Shown in pieces: positions 54,947 through 64,000 of a stretch of 64,000 nucleotides of DNA. The DNA lies in contig OX595997.1 of NCBI GenBank assembly GCA_951394045.1, positions 372,001 to 436,000 of the forward strand, read 5' to 3'. Positions within the stretch are counted from its first letter, which is position 1; each line of letters starts with the position of its first letter. The position numbers and the translations under genes are program-made. The notes under the pieces were generated by a model. That model did no database searches, had not been told where the DNA came from, and was given only the letters and a program-made list of their open reading frames with translations. This DNA is from Nitzschia sp. DOCU1. Its lineage: Eukaryota > Bacillariophyta > Bacillariophyceae > Bacillariales > Bacillariaceae.

Positions 54947-56296
54947 TCAGGGGGGGCACGCCGGGAGACAGCCGCAAGGAACAAGGAAGGGTACAGTACT
55001 AGGACCCCAATCAAGGATACCCCCCACGCCATTGGGGCATTTACCCTTGCCCGTGCCCACGGGGGCATTGCAGGAATACTCGAAAACACAGGTGTCGGGG
55101 TTTGCGGCAACTATGTTGCAATTTGTGAAACTGATAGGATTGGCGCCGGGTAGAGGAATGCTGCCACCAACACCACATGTCCAAGTATTTTGACAAGTAA
55201 AGGCTCCAACAAATCGGTTGGCGTTGCTGCATCCGCCACCGCCGCCGCCACCACCACCACCCCCGCCGCCGCCGCTCTTGCTGCTGCTCGAAGAAGTCTG
55301 CTTGCTTTTGCTGCCGTGGGGCTTCAGAAGCAGCGCTCGAAGGTGGTAGCTGTTGGCAGAGGAGGAGCTGCCGTAGTAAGTGGTGCCGTCCTCGTCGCTG
55401 CTGGCCAACAAAATGTGGCAGTAAGATTCTGCCGGATCACACGCAACGTCATAAAACGACGAAGTAGCCCCAGTCTCTGAGTCAATGATGTACAAGTTCC
55501 GATAATAGACAACACCAGAGGATGCATCTGTTTCAATGACCATCTGGTCGGCAATGATCAGAAGATCAAAGTCAATTGTGTCGTCAGACGATGATGCCAG
55601 CACATAGGACATGTCAATAGAAACTTGCGTCGAGCCCGAGCTTGTCATACTTTCTACGAAACCGTCAACGGACAATGCCGGAACGTAGGCAATTACAGTT
55701 TGACCAGTTGCAGTGTAGCTTGTTCCCTCCTTGGCCATTGTCAAGGCTTGGGTAGATCTCCTCTTTATTTCGGCTCTTGCTCTAGTCATAAGCACGGTGA
55801 TCGTGATGATAACAATGCTAGCAAACGCAATCATCAAAAATGGCATCAAAGCAATCTTCGGTCTCTTCTTCGTTTTGGTGAGTGCTTGCTCTTGATCATG
55901 ATTCCCATCCGTGGTCAGCACCACCAGCAGATCCTCAGTTTTACTGTTACTGCTGTTGTTGTTAGTATGCTGAGTCTTGTTGCTTTTGCCAACGTCAGCA
56001 CCACCACCAGCTGGCAGCAGTGGTGCTGTCTTGTTCTTCTCCTCCAGGAGGTCATCGGCGGGAGAAATCTCCTTGTTGTGCTGCCGGTTACCAGGCATGA
56101 TCATCTTCTTGTTCTTGTTCTTAATGATACTAGTATTGGCGGCGTTCATCGTCTCAGAAGCGGCAGTGTAGTAGGCTCCCGTGCTGGGGGTGGCATCATC
56201 AGTAGAATCGGGAGGAGGGGTGCAGCGCTGATCGCGACGACGACCAAACAACAGCAGCATCTTTTTGCCGAGGGAGGAAGGAGAAGGCGTCCTCAT
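54947..56296 (-). CDS. Type II membrane protein with Cys-rich C-terminus, function unknown
   Basis: 449 residues from the ATG at 56296; the upstream in-frame region lacks ATG. The N-terminal 147 residues are polar and low-complexity. One membrane span (about 148-170, ALMPFLMIAFASIVIITITV) follows. The outer part has a beta-rich region (about 205-340) containing two Cys (VACDPAESYCHI). Then come a Ser/Lys linker, a run of 14 Gly, and a compact Cys-rich end with about eight Cys (CSNANRFVGAFTCQNTWTC onward). The ending could be a small disulphide-stabilised wall- or ligand-binding module. I do not recognise the family. Adjacent to the LRR gene in convergent orientation. Confidence 0.6.
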   Translation of the reverse strand: MRTPSPSSLGKKMLLLFGRRRDQRCTPPPDSTDDATPSTGAYYTAASETMNAANTSIIKNKNKKMIMPGNRQHNKEISPADDLLEEKNKTAPLLPAGGGADVGKSNKTQHTNNNSSNSKTEDLLVVLTTDGNHDQEQALTKTKKRPKIALMPFLMIAFASIVIITITVLMTRARAEIKRRSTQALTMAKEGTSYTATGQTVIAYVPALSVDGFVESMTSSGSTQVSIDMSYVLASSSDDTIDFDLLIIADQMVIETDASSGVVYYRNLYIIDSETGATSSFYDVACDPAESYCHILLASSDEDGTTYYGSSSSANSYHLRALLLKPHGSKSKQTSSSSSKSGGGGGGGGGGGGGGCSNANRFVGAFTCQNTWTCGVGGSIPLPGANPISFTNCNIVAANPDTCVFEYSCNAPVGTGKGKCPNGVGGILDWGPSTVPFLVPCGCLPACPP

Positions 56297-57287
56297 TGTA
56301 ATGTTGTTCTTCTGCTTTCTTTTTCGTGTTGAGAACTCCTCTTGCACGACGATAACGACAAGAACGACAGGACAGCAACGCAAAACCGGCCGTCTCAAAC
56401 AAGGTTGTTATATTCTTGCTCTCTTCCTTTTGAGAAGAATGAGGACTCGCTTTTTGTTCTTGTTGTTGTGCCGGCGGGGTTGAATTCTAGTACTAGTAGT
56501 AGTAGTAGTAGCTAGTATTGCCGCTACTAATGAGAAAAAGAACCAGTAGAGCTCAGCACTGCATCCGTTCAACGGCCTCACCCGCCAGGAATGATCCTCC
56601 AACGCATGAGAAGCAGCCAAATAGCCAAGTATTCATGGTAACGAAACCAGCAGCAGCGCAGCAGCAGAAGCATCTTGAGCCAGGGCTAGCCTCTCACGAA
56701 CAATAAAGAATTCTCCTTTTTCTGAACGCGCTTTCTGAGTCAAACTAATCAACCGAAAGTGATTTCATGCCCCATAACCTCTAATAATTTGAACGACCAT
56801 CGACGGGGCTATGTACAAACTAAAGTACCAGGTACCGTTTTGAGATACCGTACATACCTACCTTTAGAAGTTTCGTACGTCCGACCCTCGCGCGCGCGCC
56901 GACCGATAGTACACCAGGCAGGCGTTCTGACGCGCCGTCGTCGTCATAATCAACGCATCATTTGCGATTATCGTAATTAACGCGAAAATTGTATGTCATA
57001 TACAAAATGGATAAAAGTAAAGAGTAGATCCCCCGTACTAAAGCTTCCAAAGATTCTTCTCTTCCATGTGTATCGTCGCTGATCGTCATGGCGTCACATT
57101 TTGACCCCGAAAACCAGCGATAGCTCATCTCTTTCCGAAGCGTGTTGCTGCCGACGCTACTCCTGGTTCGACAGCGACTTGCGCCGCTGTCAGCATCGTT
57201 TCTTGTCCCCCACCATCCATGGCAAGATTTTTCGTAGTCCTCCACTGTTGGCTGTGAAGTTGAGAGGTGGTATTCTTGTTTTTCACC
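56297..57287. promoter_or_regulatory. Divergent promoter region, no gene seen
   Basis: 991 bp between opposite start codons. A TAG trinucleotide run lies near 56487-56512 and a CG-rich alternation (CGCGCGCGC) near 56890. Confidence 0.4.
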
Positions 57288-60200
57288 ATGACGAATCCGC
57301 ACAATGTTGACATCTGTGTGACGTGTGTGAGTGAGAAACCACCGCAGTTGCCATTGCGTGAGGAGTTACCAAGTTTGGGAATCGAAGTCATTTACAATGC
57401 CCATGGAGTTGGAGCAAAGGCCTCCAAACAAGAGCAAAGACGGAAACTGAGGCAGTTTCAACGTGAGAAACTAAACAAAAGTAGGGCTGGTGGTAGCCGA
57501 TCCTTCTTTGGCCGTTGGACAGGAAAGAGAGACGACGATGAAGAGGACAAACGTCAAGAAGAAGAGTTACGTGTCCCACATGCCTTGTCCTATACTAGCT
57601 ACCAGAAAAGACTAGATCACGAACTGGATGAGGATGGCGAGAAAAAGAAAAAGGATGGTTCCGAGGGATCGGAAGAGACTAGCTGCGACGACGAGACAAC
57701 GTCTACCGTGGAGAGCTCCAATGGAGAAAACAACCTAGAACGATATGCGCGACAGTGGGAACCTGTGTCGCCAACCATGCCAAAAGAACACACGACGAAG
57801 CCTCCTATCAAGAATCTGGAGATACCAACACATTCACCGGAAGACATGGCGTTGAAGGCCGCTTTCAATGTCTTTGCCGATTCTGCTGCTCCTGAACTGG
57901 GCGGCGAACGCACCGACCAAGAAACCCGTGAAGCCTTATACGAAGTGACCTCCCCATCCATCAATGGATCCCATACAACCCCGTCAGAATCACGACAGTC
58001 GTCTCATTTTACTTCCACGACGATTTCCTCCTACGAATCGAGCAGCCACAAATACCGTGTCCACGTGGAGGCGGGCTCCGTTGCATTTCCATTCGGTCAA
58101 ACCAAGAATGATCCAAATGGTAGTAAGGGAACGCCGTCGATTGAGTCATTGGAGGAGATGGCAGCTCATTATTTATCCAAGTTTGTATCTCCGCATAGAA
58201 ACACGCCGCACAGCCATGAAGAGAGTCGTCCTTCCGACGAAGGAAAGACAACCCCTTTCGAAGGAGACACTACCATTGCTTCAAAAAGTGTAAAGATATC
58301 ACGAGTCAAGCATGATGACCACGTTTCCGAGATGTTCGATCTTACATCCATATCATCGGACGAAGAGCGCAAAAGGTACAATATCGACTTCAGACAACAA
58401 GCTGGCGACGACGACGATGACACAACATTCAATACGAGCAAGGATCTATCAACGCTGTCTTCCCAAAAAGGTGGCTCTCCTAGAGAAGGAGTTGAGGTGT
58501 ATTCGACGTATGTTACGGAAGGTCATCTTCCGGGCTTGAGCTTCCGAGTGCCGGAGGAAAATGACGGCTACGGCCGCATTGTACTCGACTTGTCCGACGT
58601 GGTGGAGGAGGATGGACCAGGATCGCCGTTGGTGTACTCGCCATCAAATAAATACAATCATCGACAAGTCGGAATGGAAGGACGCCAAGACGATGATATT
58701 TTGGACTCTCCATCGAACCAGGGATCCAGATTTTTGTACGAGGACCAGTTCGACAAGTACGCGGGCGCAGCCGAGAGAAAACTTGATGTTCTACGCAATA
58801 AGTCACTTTTCGATGATTCATCTACGCTGGAATTTTCCTCGCGGCCAAAGCAGTTCAATTTTCAACCTTTGGGAAAGCATGCAACGCAGCAATCACATGC
58901 TGGAGGAGTCTATTCTGATCTTCGAGAAGAAAGTGAGGACCAAGTGCCCATGCTGCCTTCAAATACTTCATACAAGAACTTTTTTCTACCAACGGCAAGT
59001 CCAAGAAGAGGCGTGATGAATGACGATGAACCATTGTCTCCTAGCCTCAAGAACTCCTTTTCTCGAGACTCGTACGACGTCGATATCCGGAACAAGTTTT
59101 CAGTTTCTTTTTCAAATGAGGTTGAAGCCCACTATTATGACGGAAAAGAAGAGGTCACGTCATATGAAGAGATTTTCAAACTAGTCGATGATTTTGAGCG
59201 AGGGATCTTGGATTCTCCCAGCCCTTCGGACGTTGACGTAGATGTGGATCGACGCTTCGATTCTTTCCTTGACCGAGCGCGAAAAGAAGGGAATCCCCCG
59301 TATGGACAACACGACAAGAATAAGTCCCCTGAGGCACAACTCGTGGATGCTCTTCTTCATGACGTGTCTGCCCCTCCTAATATGGACCAAATTTTGGCCA
59401 ATAATCGAAAATTCACGGAGGAGAAGCTGCCTGGCACCGACATGTATCCTCTCCATGCCGCTTGTGCGCGCGAGTTTCCCCAGCGATTCCAAGACGGCAA
59501 GCCATGTCTCGTAAGGGATCTGGTATATGATATTGTTTATCGGAAGCAGCTCATTAGTGCTTTGGTCGCATCAAATCCGAAATGCTGTACTTATCTGGAC
59601 TCCAACAACAACCTTCCAGTTCACATCATTGCCAAGCAGCTGATGGAATGGGAGGCTAAATGGTATCAAAAGGTGTACGAGCGAGCCCGGGACGAAAGCG
59701 AGGAGCACAACGGCAACGGAGCCGGAATAACTACATTGTATCAAACCATGTCACAGATTGTTGATATCCTATTGCAGCCACTGACAGCCGAGAAAGAGCT
59801 TTGTCAGCAGCCTGGAGGCTCGGGCTATCTCTTACCGCTTCATATTGCTGCTATTTTCACCGTTTCGTACAATACCCTGAAGGCCATTATTGAAAAGTAT
59901 CCCCAAGCAGCCGGTCAAAAGTGCAACCTTGAGGACATCCGAACTTTCATTCCCAATCATTCAATTCCCCTAGAATTGCACAGTCGCTTGTCAACGGACT
60001 TTCCCAAGTGGGAGATTGAAGCGAGTCACTCTGAGCCAGAGTCTGAAATCCATTGGACTCAGTCCACTCTGGACCGTTCCTATGGAACCACAGGTGGAAT
60101 GCGAAGATCTGATCTCATGTTTGCCTTCTATCCAGATGTCTCACCCTATCGACACGAAACGCCAAGAATACGCCGCCTCGAGGCCCGAATCAAAGCCGAA

Positions 60201-62144
60201 GTCCATGCAATGGAAATGGATGAGGAGGCGGAGCTTTCCAAGCCCACTCGATTGGTTTGGGAGTGGTTATGTACCTACGAGGGGGAGCATAAGGACGATC
60301 ACTACGCAGATAGCGTCCAACGGATCGTTCAATCGCTTTCAGCGCAGTCCGTGAAGCTGCTGGCAGGACTACTCAATCAATTTGGACGACCAGTCATCGA
60401 CTCTGCTCGAACGGAGTGCACGCAGGCAATCCAAGCCAGACTGGAAGAGATTGCCTCTACAATGATTCCTGTACCGATTGATATGTTATCCACAGGGTAT
60501 GGTTCTCGACAACGAAGTTTTATTCTACGGGAATGGGAAGAGCGGACAGCGAATCAATTTTGCTTGCACGGCCGTGGCTTTGTGGGAGTTCTTTGTCGAA
60601 CCTTGTTCAACATCGCAGAGGCTAGCTTTCCTACGAACTTTGTCCTTCTCCCCTATAAGTTGGTCAAGGATCGTGAAGGTCGCTTGGGACTAGAGTCGGC
60701 AGAGGCAGCTGCCGTCGCCATGAAGTTTGCCGACTGTCTGCTGCACTTGACCGACCCAACCAAAATTCTTCACTTTCTTGAGAAGAAGGCAATTCGTTTC
60801 GTGGGAACATCTTTAGGAATTGGATCAAGTCCAGATTGGGATCGAGTGGAAGCCAAGACCAAGCAACAGGTCAGCAAGCTTCTTAGTCTTTATGCTAGTG
60901 GACAGGCCTACCTGTACTTCCTGGACGAATACACAGGAGTGCCAATTGTTCCTGACAAGGATGATCTCTATCCCTTGGTCATTGCCGATGCTATAGATAC
61001 CGTCCGGCGGGTTCTTCCTTTGATGATGTGTGGCATGATTCTGATGCGAGGAGAAAAGGCGCTTCCGGTTCTTGCAGAAGTTCTACTCAACGACAAAGTG
61101 CATCTAATCCAAAACCACTGGATTGACGCCGCCAGGGATTTGATTGGATATCTCTATTCACCTCAAACCGAATGGACTTCGAGTTTCTTGAACGATTTGC
61201 GTCCGTTGCGATCCAAGCTAGTTGATTTCGTAGAGAGGGGGGCCTCGGAGGATGCACCAGTCATTTCTCCTGAAGGTTTGTCAAGTGAATGGGTCGTGGA
61301 GTTGTCCCTAATCAAAATGATTGTTGAAATGCATGATCCCGACCATACGCTCTCTGGCCTTCGGGCAAGACGAGCTGGCCAACAAGTGTTATGGACTCAA
61401 GAGGCCGCCTTTTTGGACCCCGACTCCAAGGAGCATTTGTTCCAGATGGATTTCAAGTCCTTTCAGGAGCTCAAGGAGCAATCCGACGAGATGGACGAAG
61501 ATGCGCGTGCCAAGAACTCCAAGAAAAGTGACCTTGGTGACGACTTTGACGATGGTGATGAGAAAAACTCTCCGGATTCTCAAAGTAAAGCCTCTAGTGC
61601 CTACGATCTTCTATTTGAAGAGCTCAACTTTAGTGCTGCCAGGGAAAAGCAAGAGACAAGCGAACATGGCAAGTACACTGAGCGAGAACCTTGGATTCCA
61701 GAGCCGCCACAAATTCAGAGGCGCAAGTTGCGCTATGCATCCATGATGGAACCTATTTCCTTGTTAAACTTTGACGACGATGACTTGGATTTGGACGAGG
61801 TTTTGCGATTGCGTATCCTTATGGATGAACAAGAAGCCAAACTAGAGTTTTTGCGCGAAAAGGTCGAAGATTTAGAAGACGCCGAGGTCGAGTTGCTCGA
61901 ACAAGAAGAAATTCTGGGTGAAATGCTGGATGAGACCAACAATCAAAAGGATATTTTGATGCTCAGCCAAAGTCACAACAAGGGAGTGGCAAGCGCACGA
62001 AAGCTCTTGCTCCGCATTTGTGAATTGGAAGATCGAGTCTTGCTACGAGAAGTCGAAGTTGGACAGTTGAAGAATGACGTAAGCATCTTCCAAATCGAGG
62101 CGGCCCACAAGAAACGAATGGATAGGTTGCTGGGCGATGCATAG
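57288..62144 (+). CDS. Large protein with ankyrin-like repeats and C-terminal coiled coil, unknown function
   Basis: 1618 residues from the first ATG at 57288. The first 690 residues are disordered, rich in Ser, Asp and Glu, with a basic patch near the start (KQEQRRKLRQFQREKLNKSR). Degenerate ankyrin-type units follow: TDMYPLHAACAREFP and VASNPKCCTYLDSNNNLPVHIIAK, then GYLLPLHIAAIFTVSYNTLKAIIEKYPQAA a little later. A helical domain of several hundred residues follows that I cannot assign. The last 150 residues are a strongly predicted coiled coil (EEILGEMLDETNNQKDIL). The arrangement suits a cytosolic scaffold. Diatom genomes hold many proteins pairing loose ankyrin units with long disordered starts. 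Confidence 0.65.
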   Translation: MTNPHNVDICVTCVSEKPPQLPLREELPSLGIEVIYNAHGVGAKASKQEQRRKLRQFQREKLNKSRAGGSRSFFGRWTGKRDDDEEDKRQEEELRVPHALSYTSYQKRLDHELDEDGEKKKKDGSEGSEETSCDDETTSTVESSNGENNLERYARQWEPVSPTMPKEHTTKPPIKNLEIPTHSPEDMALKAAFNVFADSAAPELGGERTDQETREALYEVTSPSINGSHTTPSESRQSSHFTSTTISSYESSSHKYRVHVEAGSVAFPFGQTKNDPNGSKGTPSIESLEEMAAHYLSKFVSPHRNTPHSHEESRPSDEGKTTPFEGDTTIASKSVKISRVKHDDHVSEMFDLTSISSDEERKRYNIDFRQQAGDDDDDTTFNTSKDLSTLSSQKGGSPREGVEVYSTYVTEGHLPGLSFRVPEENDGYGRIVLDLSDVVEEDGPGSPLVYSPSNKYNHRQVGMEGRQDDDILDSPSNQGSRFLYEDQFDKYAGAAERKLDVLRNKSLFDDSSTLEFSSRPKQFNFQPLGKHATQQSHAGGVYSDLREESEDQVPMLPSNTSYKNFFLPTASPRRGVMNDDEPLSPSLKNSFSRDSYDVDIRNKFSVSFSNEVEAHYYDGKEEVTSYEEIFKLVDDFERGILDSPSPSDVDVDVDRRFDSFLDRARKEGNPPYGQHDKNKSPEAQLVDALLHDVSAPPNMDQILANNRKFTEEKLPGTDMYPLHAACAREFPQRFQDGKPCLVRDLVYDIVYRKQLISALVASNPKCCTYLDSNNNLPVHIIAKQLMEWEAKWYQKVYERARDESEEHNGNGAGITTLYQTMSQIVDILLQPLTAEKELCQQPGGSGYLLPLHIAAIFTVSYNTLKAIIEKYPQAAGQKCNLEDIRTFIPNHSIPLELHSRLSTDFPKWEIEASHSEPESEIHWTQSTLDRSYGTTGGMRRSDLMFAFYPDVSPYRHETPRIRRLEARIKAEVHAMEMDEEAELSKPTRLVWEWLCTYEGEHKDDHYADSVQRIVQSLSAQSVKLLAGLLNQFGRPVIDSARTECTQAIQARLEEIASTMIPVPIDMLSTGYGSRQRSFILREWEERTANQFCLHGRGFVGVLCRTLFNIAEASFPTNFVLLPYKLVKDREGRLGLESAEAAAVAMKFADCLLHLTDPTKILHFLEKKAIRFVGTSLGIGSSPDWDRVEAKTKQQVSKLLSLYASGQAYLYFLDEYTGVPIVPDKDDLYPLVIADAIDTVRRVLPLMMCGMILMRGEKALPVLAEVLLNDKVHLIQNHWIDAARDLIGYLYSPQTEWTSSFLNDLRPLRSKLVDFVERGASEDAPVISPEGLSSEWVVELSLIKMIVEMHDPDHTLSGLRARRAGQQVLWTQEAAFLDPDSKEHLFQMDFKSFQELKEQSDEMDEDARAKNSKKSDLGDDFDDGDEKNSPDSQSKASSAYDLLFEELNFSAAREKQETSEHGKYTEREPWIPEPPQIQRRKLRYASMMEPISLLNFDDDDLDLDEVLRLRILMDEQEAKLEFLREKVEDLEDAEVELLEQEEILGEMLDETNNQKDILMLSQSHNKGVASARKLLLRICELEDRVLLREVEVGQLKNDVSIFQIEAAHKKRMDRLLGDA

Positions 62145-62220
62145 ATTTGCTATTACCAAAACGTAGGGTGACTACTTATAGTATATCATACTTTCTTTAC
62201 TCTTGAACTTGTACATACTA

Positions 62221-64000
62221 CTAGGCCTTCATTCGTTCTTCCAAAGCCTTCTTTTCATCGTCATCCGGCCACCTCTGTGTCAAAGACGACGTTGCAGGCC
62301 AGGGCCTTCCTCCTACTTCTTCCAAAGGCATGCCCGTTTCTCGAGCAATAATCGCTTTGACGCGGGCTTCACAATTGTAATTGTCGGGATCTGCCTGACA
62401 ATGTCCCATACCTGCCCGGGTCCGCTTTCGAATACCCTGAGTCGAGTCAATGGGAAGTGAGCGTCGCAATGCCCGAACCACTTCAAGTTCCGTTACTTTT
62501 TCGCACTTGCAAATGACATTGACCGCCATTTGGGCCTCATTAATTCCATCGGAATCATTCTTTCCCACGGGACCAACCTTGAGGCCCTTCATTCCTCCCG
62601 CCTTGGGGATGATGATCGGAGCTCTTTGCGGATTAAATGAAGGATTTTTACGCAACGTACATCCCGCTTCTTCCAACAAGCGTACCACTTCCAAGGCAAT
62701 CGCCGGCGATCCCGCAAGCCCCGGAGAATCAATCCCCGCCACGTGAATCATGCGTCCATCCACACTGGAATTTTCAATAATCCAATCACCCCGATCCGAC
62801 TTGGCACGGGCTCCACAAAAGGCATGAATCGTTTCTTTTGGGTCAAAGCTAGGGACCAATTCTTGACATTTACTCAAAATGTAGTGTTGAATATCGGCAA
62901 AACTCATATTTTTCGCATCGGCTTGATGCATATCTCGAGCGGTCGGTCCCAAAATCAAATTGCCCCACAAGGTCGTTTGGACCAAGACACCTTTACCCAA
63001 CACAGGATCGGGACATGGAAATAAGGTATGTTTGGCCAGATGACCTTGATTGCGATTCAACAAGAGATAATCGCCCAAACGTGGCTTAATTTTGAAACTG
63101 GCATCTCCAATCATTCGTGCAATTTGATCCGACGCACTTCCGGCACAATTAATGACGTATTTAGCACGAATTGTCTCGGTTTCGACAGTGACACCGTCCA
63201 TGATGCGAGCCGAACCGGATCCACCCACTTTCATATCTTCCACCTCGACAGGTGTCCCGCCAGCTCCCACAACGTTTCCCGCCTTTTTGACCAAATCTTG
63301 AAGTGGTGTCGTCTTGTAGACAAAACCTTTTCCTGGCATGTTACCCATGGTCAATTGATAGAGTACCAAACCTACTAGTACGCCAATAATGGCAGGAAAG
63401 AAATGTCGATGCAAGCCTTGATGACCCGAAGACACCAAGAAAATCAAGACGGCCAAAATTGCCACCAATACACTGAGTTTGGTACTATCCAAACCTTTGG
63501 CCTGAGAAGAAGCTTCCACATAGGCTTTTGGTTCCCAATGATTGACTTGAAGTTCCATGTAATTGTCATCGGAAGCATCAATTGCAGTGACTTGTCGTCG
63601 AATTCGTAATTCGACACCATTGTCCACGGCATTTTCGGCCAGTGCAATGGTAAACTCCTGTGAAAAAAAGAATAATAGATGGGAACAGGAATGCAGAGGG
63701 TGATACTACTCTAGATCGATCCATGCCGGCCATACTTACATATGGTATCACATTGCCCGCATCCGGACTATACAATGCAGCAATGACATTGTCATTCACG
63801 TAGGGTTCCAATTTGCGAATTTCCTCCTTTTCCAAAATTCGCAAGCGTTGCACGCCATTGGTCTTTCCGCGTTCCAGTAATTCTTGTAGTTCTTTGCGAT
63901 CTTCTTCTTTGGTGGCCAGTACCATGCTCCCATTTAATTGATATCCAAATCGTAATTCTTTATCTAGTGCGGGAAACAATTGATTGCCCTTCCAACAAAA
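62221..64000 (-). CDS. FAD-dependent oxidoreductase (L-2-hydroxyglutarate/glycerol-3-phosphate dehydrogenase type), partial, with membrane insert and BFD-like domain
   Basis: The 5' end lies beyond the right edge. Exons seen: 64000-63740 (partial) and 63657-62221, with an 82-nt intron (GTAAGT donor, TTTTTTTCACAG acceptor) joining GNVIPY to EFTIALAENAVDNGVE. DAO-fold blocks: YQLNGSMVLAT, YVINCAGSASDQIARM, KPRLGDYLLLNR, and HVAGIDSPGLAGSPAIA, the C-terminal FAD motif. Two hydrophobic segments (LSVLVAILAVLIFLVS and PAIIGVLVGLVLYQL) interrupt the catalytic domain. The C-terminus has a BFD-type [2Fe-2S] pattern: ICKCEKVTE and GMGHCQ, but with eight residues, not four, before the last Cys. It probably oxidises a 2-hydroxy acid or glycerol-3-phosphate and passes electrons to a membrane chain. 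Confidence 0.75.

Noticed and set aside
1..64000. rRNA, tRNA, CRISPR arrays, bacterial ribosome-binding sites or operons
   Set aside because: None visible. Spliced genes, divergent and convergent arrangement and leader peptides mark this as eukaryotic nuclear DNA.

Overview
This looks like nuclear DNA of a diatom, most likely a raphid pennate. That is an inference from gene content. The genes are protein-coding and interrupted by short GT-AG introns (about 68-119 nt, one of 211 nt). They include a nuclear Mg-chelatase D subunit with an ER-type leader, a secreted Lys/Ser/Tyr/Gly repeat protein resembling silica-associated proteins, single-pass LRR proteins, and a family C GPCR with a bacterial-type binding ectodomain. 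I saw no rRNA, tRNA, CRISPR array or bacterial operon.

Layout. 1-301: 5' end of a DUF2064-type transferase gene. 458-3425: a DNA transposon with matching terminal inverted repeats and a frame-broken transposase-like gene. 3891-8122: a MATE transporter fused to an eight-fold W/LG repeat, then a relic of a second MATE copy. 8123-11185: four-exon family C GPCR carrying a 1-nt frameshift. 12169-13368: bestrophin-like channel. 14031-16858: silaffin/cingulin-like repeat protein ending in two fasciclin domains. 17991-23276: giant protein of eight MORN-like modules. 23787-27130: divergent pair of a GT49 glycosyltransferase and a membrane cyclophilin. 27700-29965: decayed locus with a broken SET domain.

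30266-35949 is rich in redox genes: a thioredoxin-thioredoxin reductase fusion in the unusual Trx-first order, an FAD amine-oxidase-like protein, and a mitochondrial-type peroxiredoxin. The peroxiredoxin has an in-frame TGA exactly where the catalytic Cys codon should be, and its 3' UTR holds a well-formed SECIS hairpin, so I read it as a selenoprotein. 36391-41599: small two-finger C2H2 protein, CHLD, and a 3-hydroxyacyl-CoA dehydrogenase-like gene. 42027-48207: coiled-coil protein built on a 126-bp repeat and an aldo/keto reductase, separated by three evenly spaced TGACGTCA sites. 48334-54247: carnitine acyltransferase-like protein lacking the catalytic His, then an LRR membrane protein. 54947-64000: an unknown type II membrane protein, a 1618-residue ankyrin-like/coiled-coil protein, and a partial FAD oxidoreductase with a transmembrane hairpin inserted in its catalytic domain.

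The most notable item is the selenocysteine peroxiredoxin, with its TGA, split Ser codon and SECIS all consistent. Next come the silica-protein/fasciclin fusion, the apparent acyltransferase pseudoenzyme and the transposon of uncertain superfamily.
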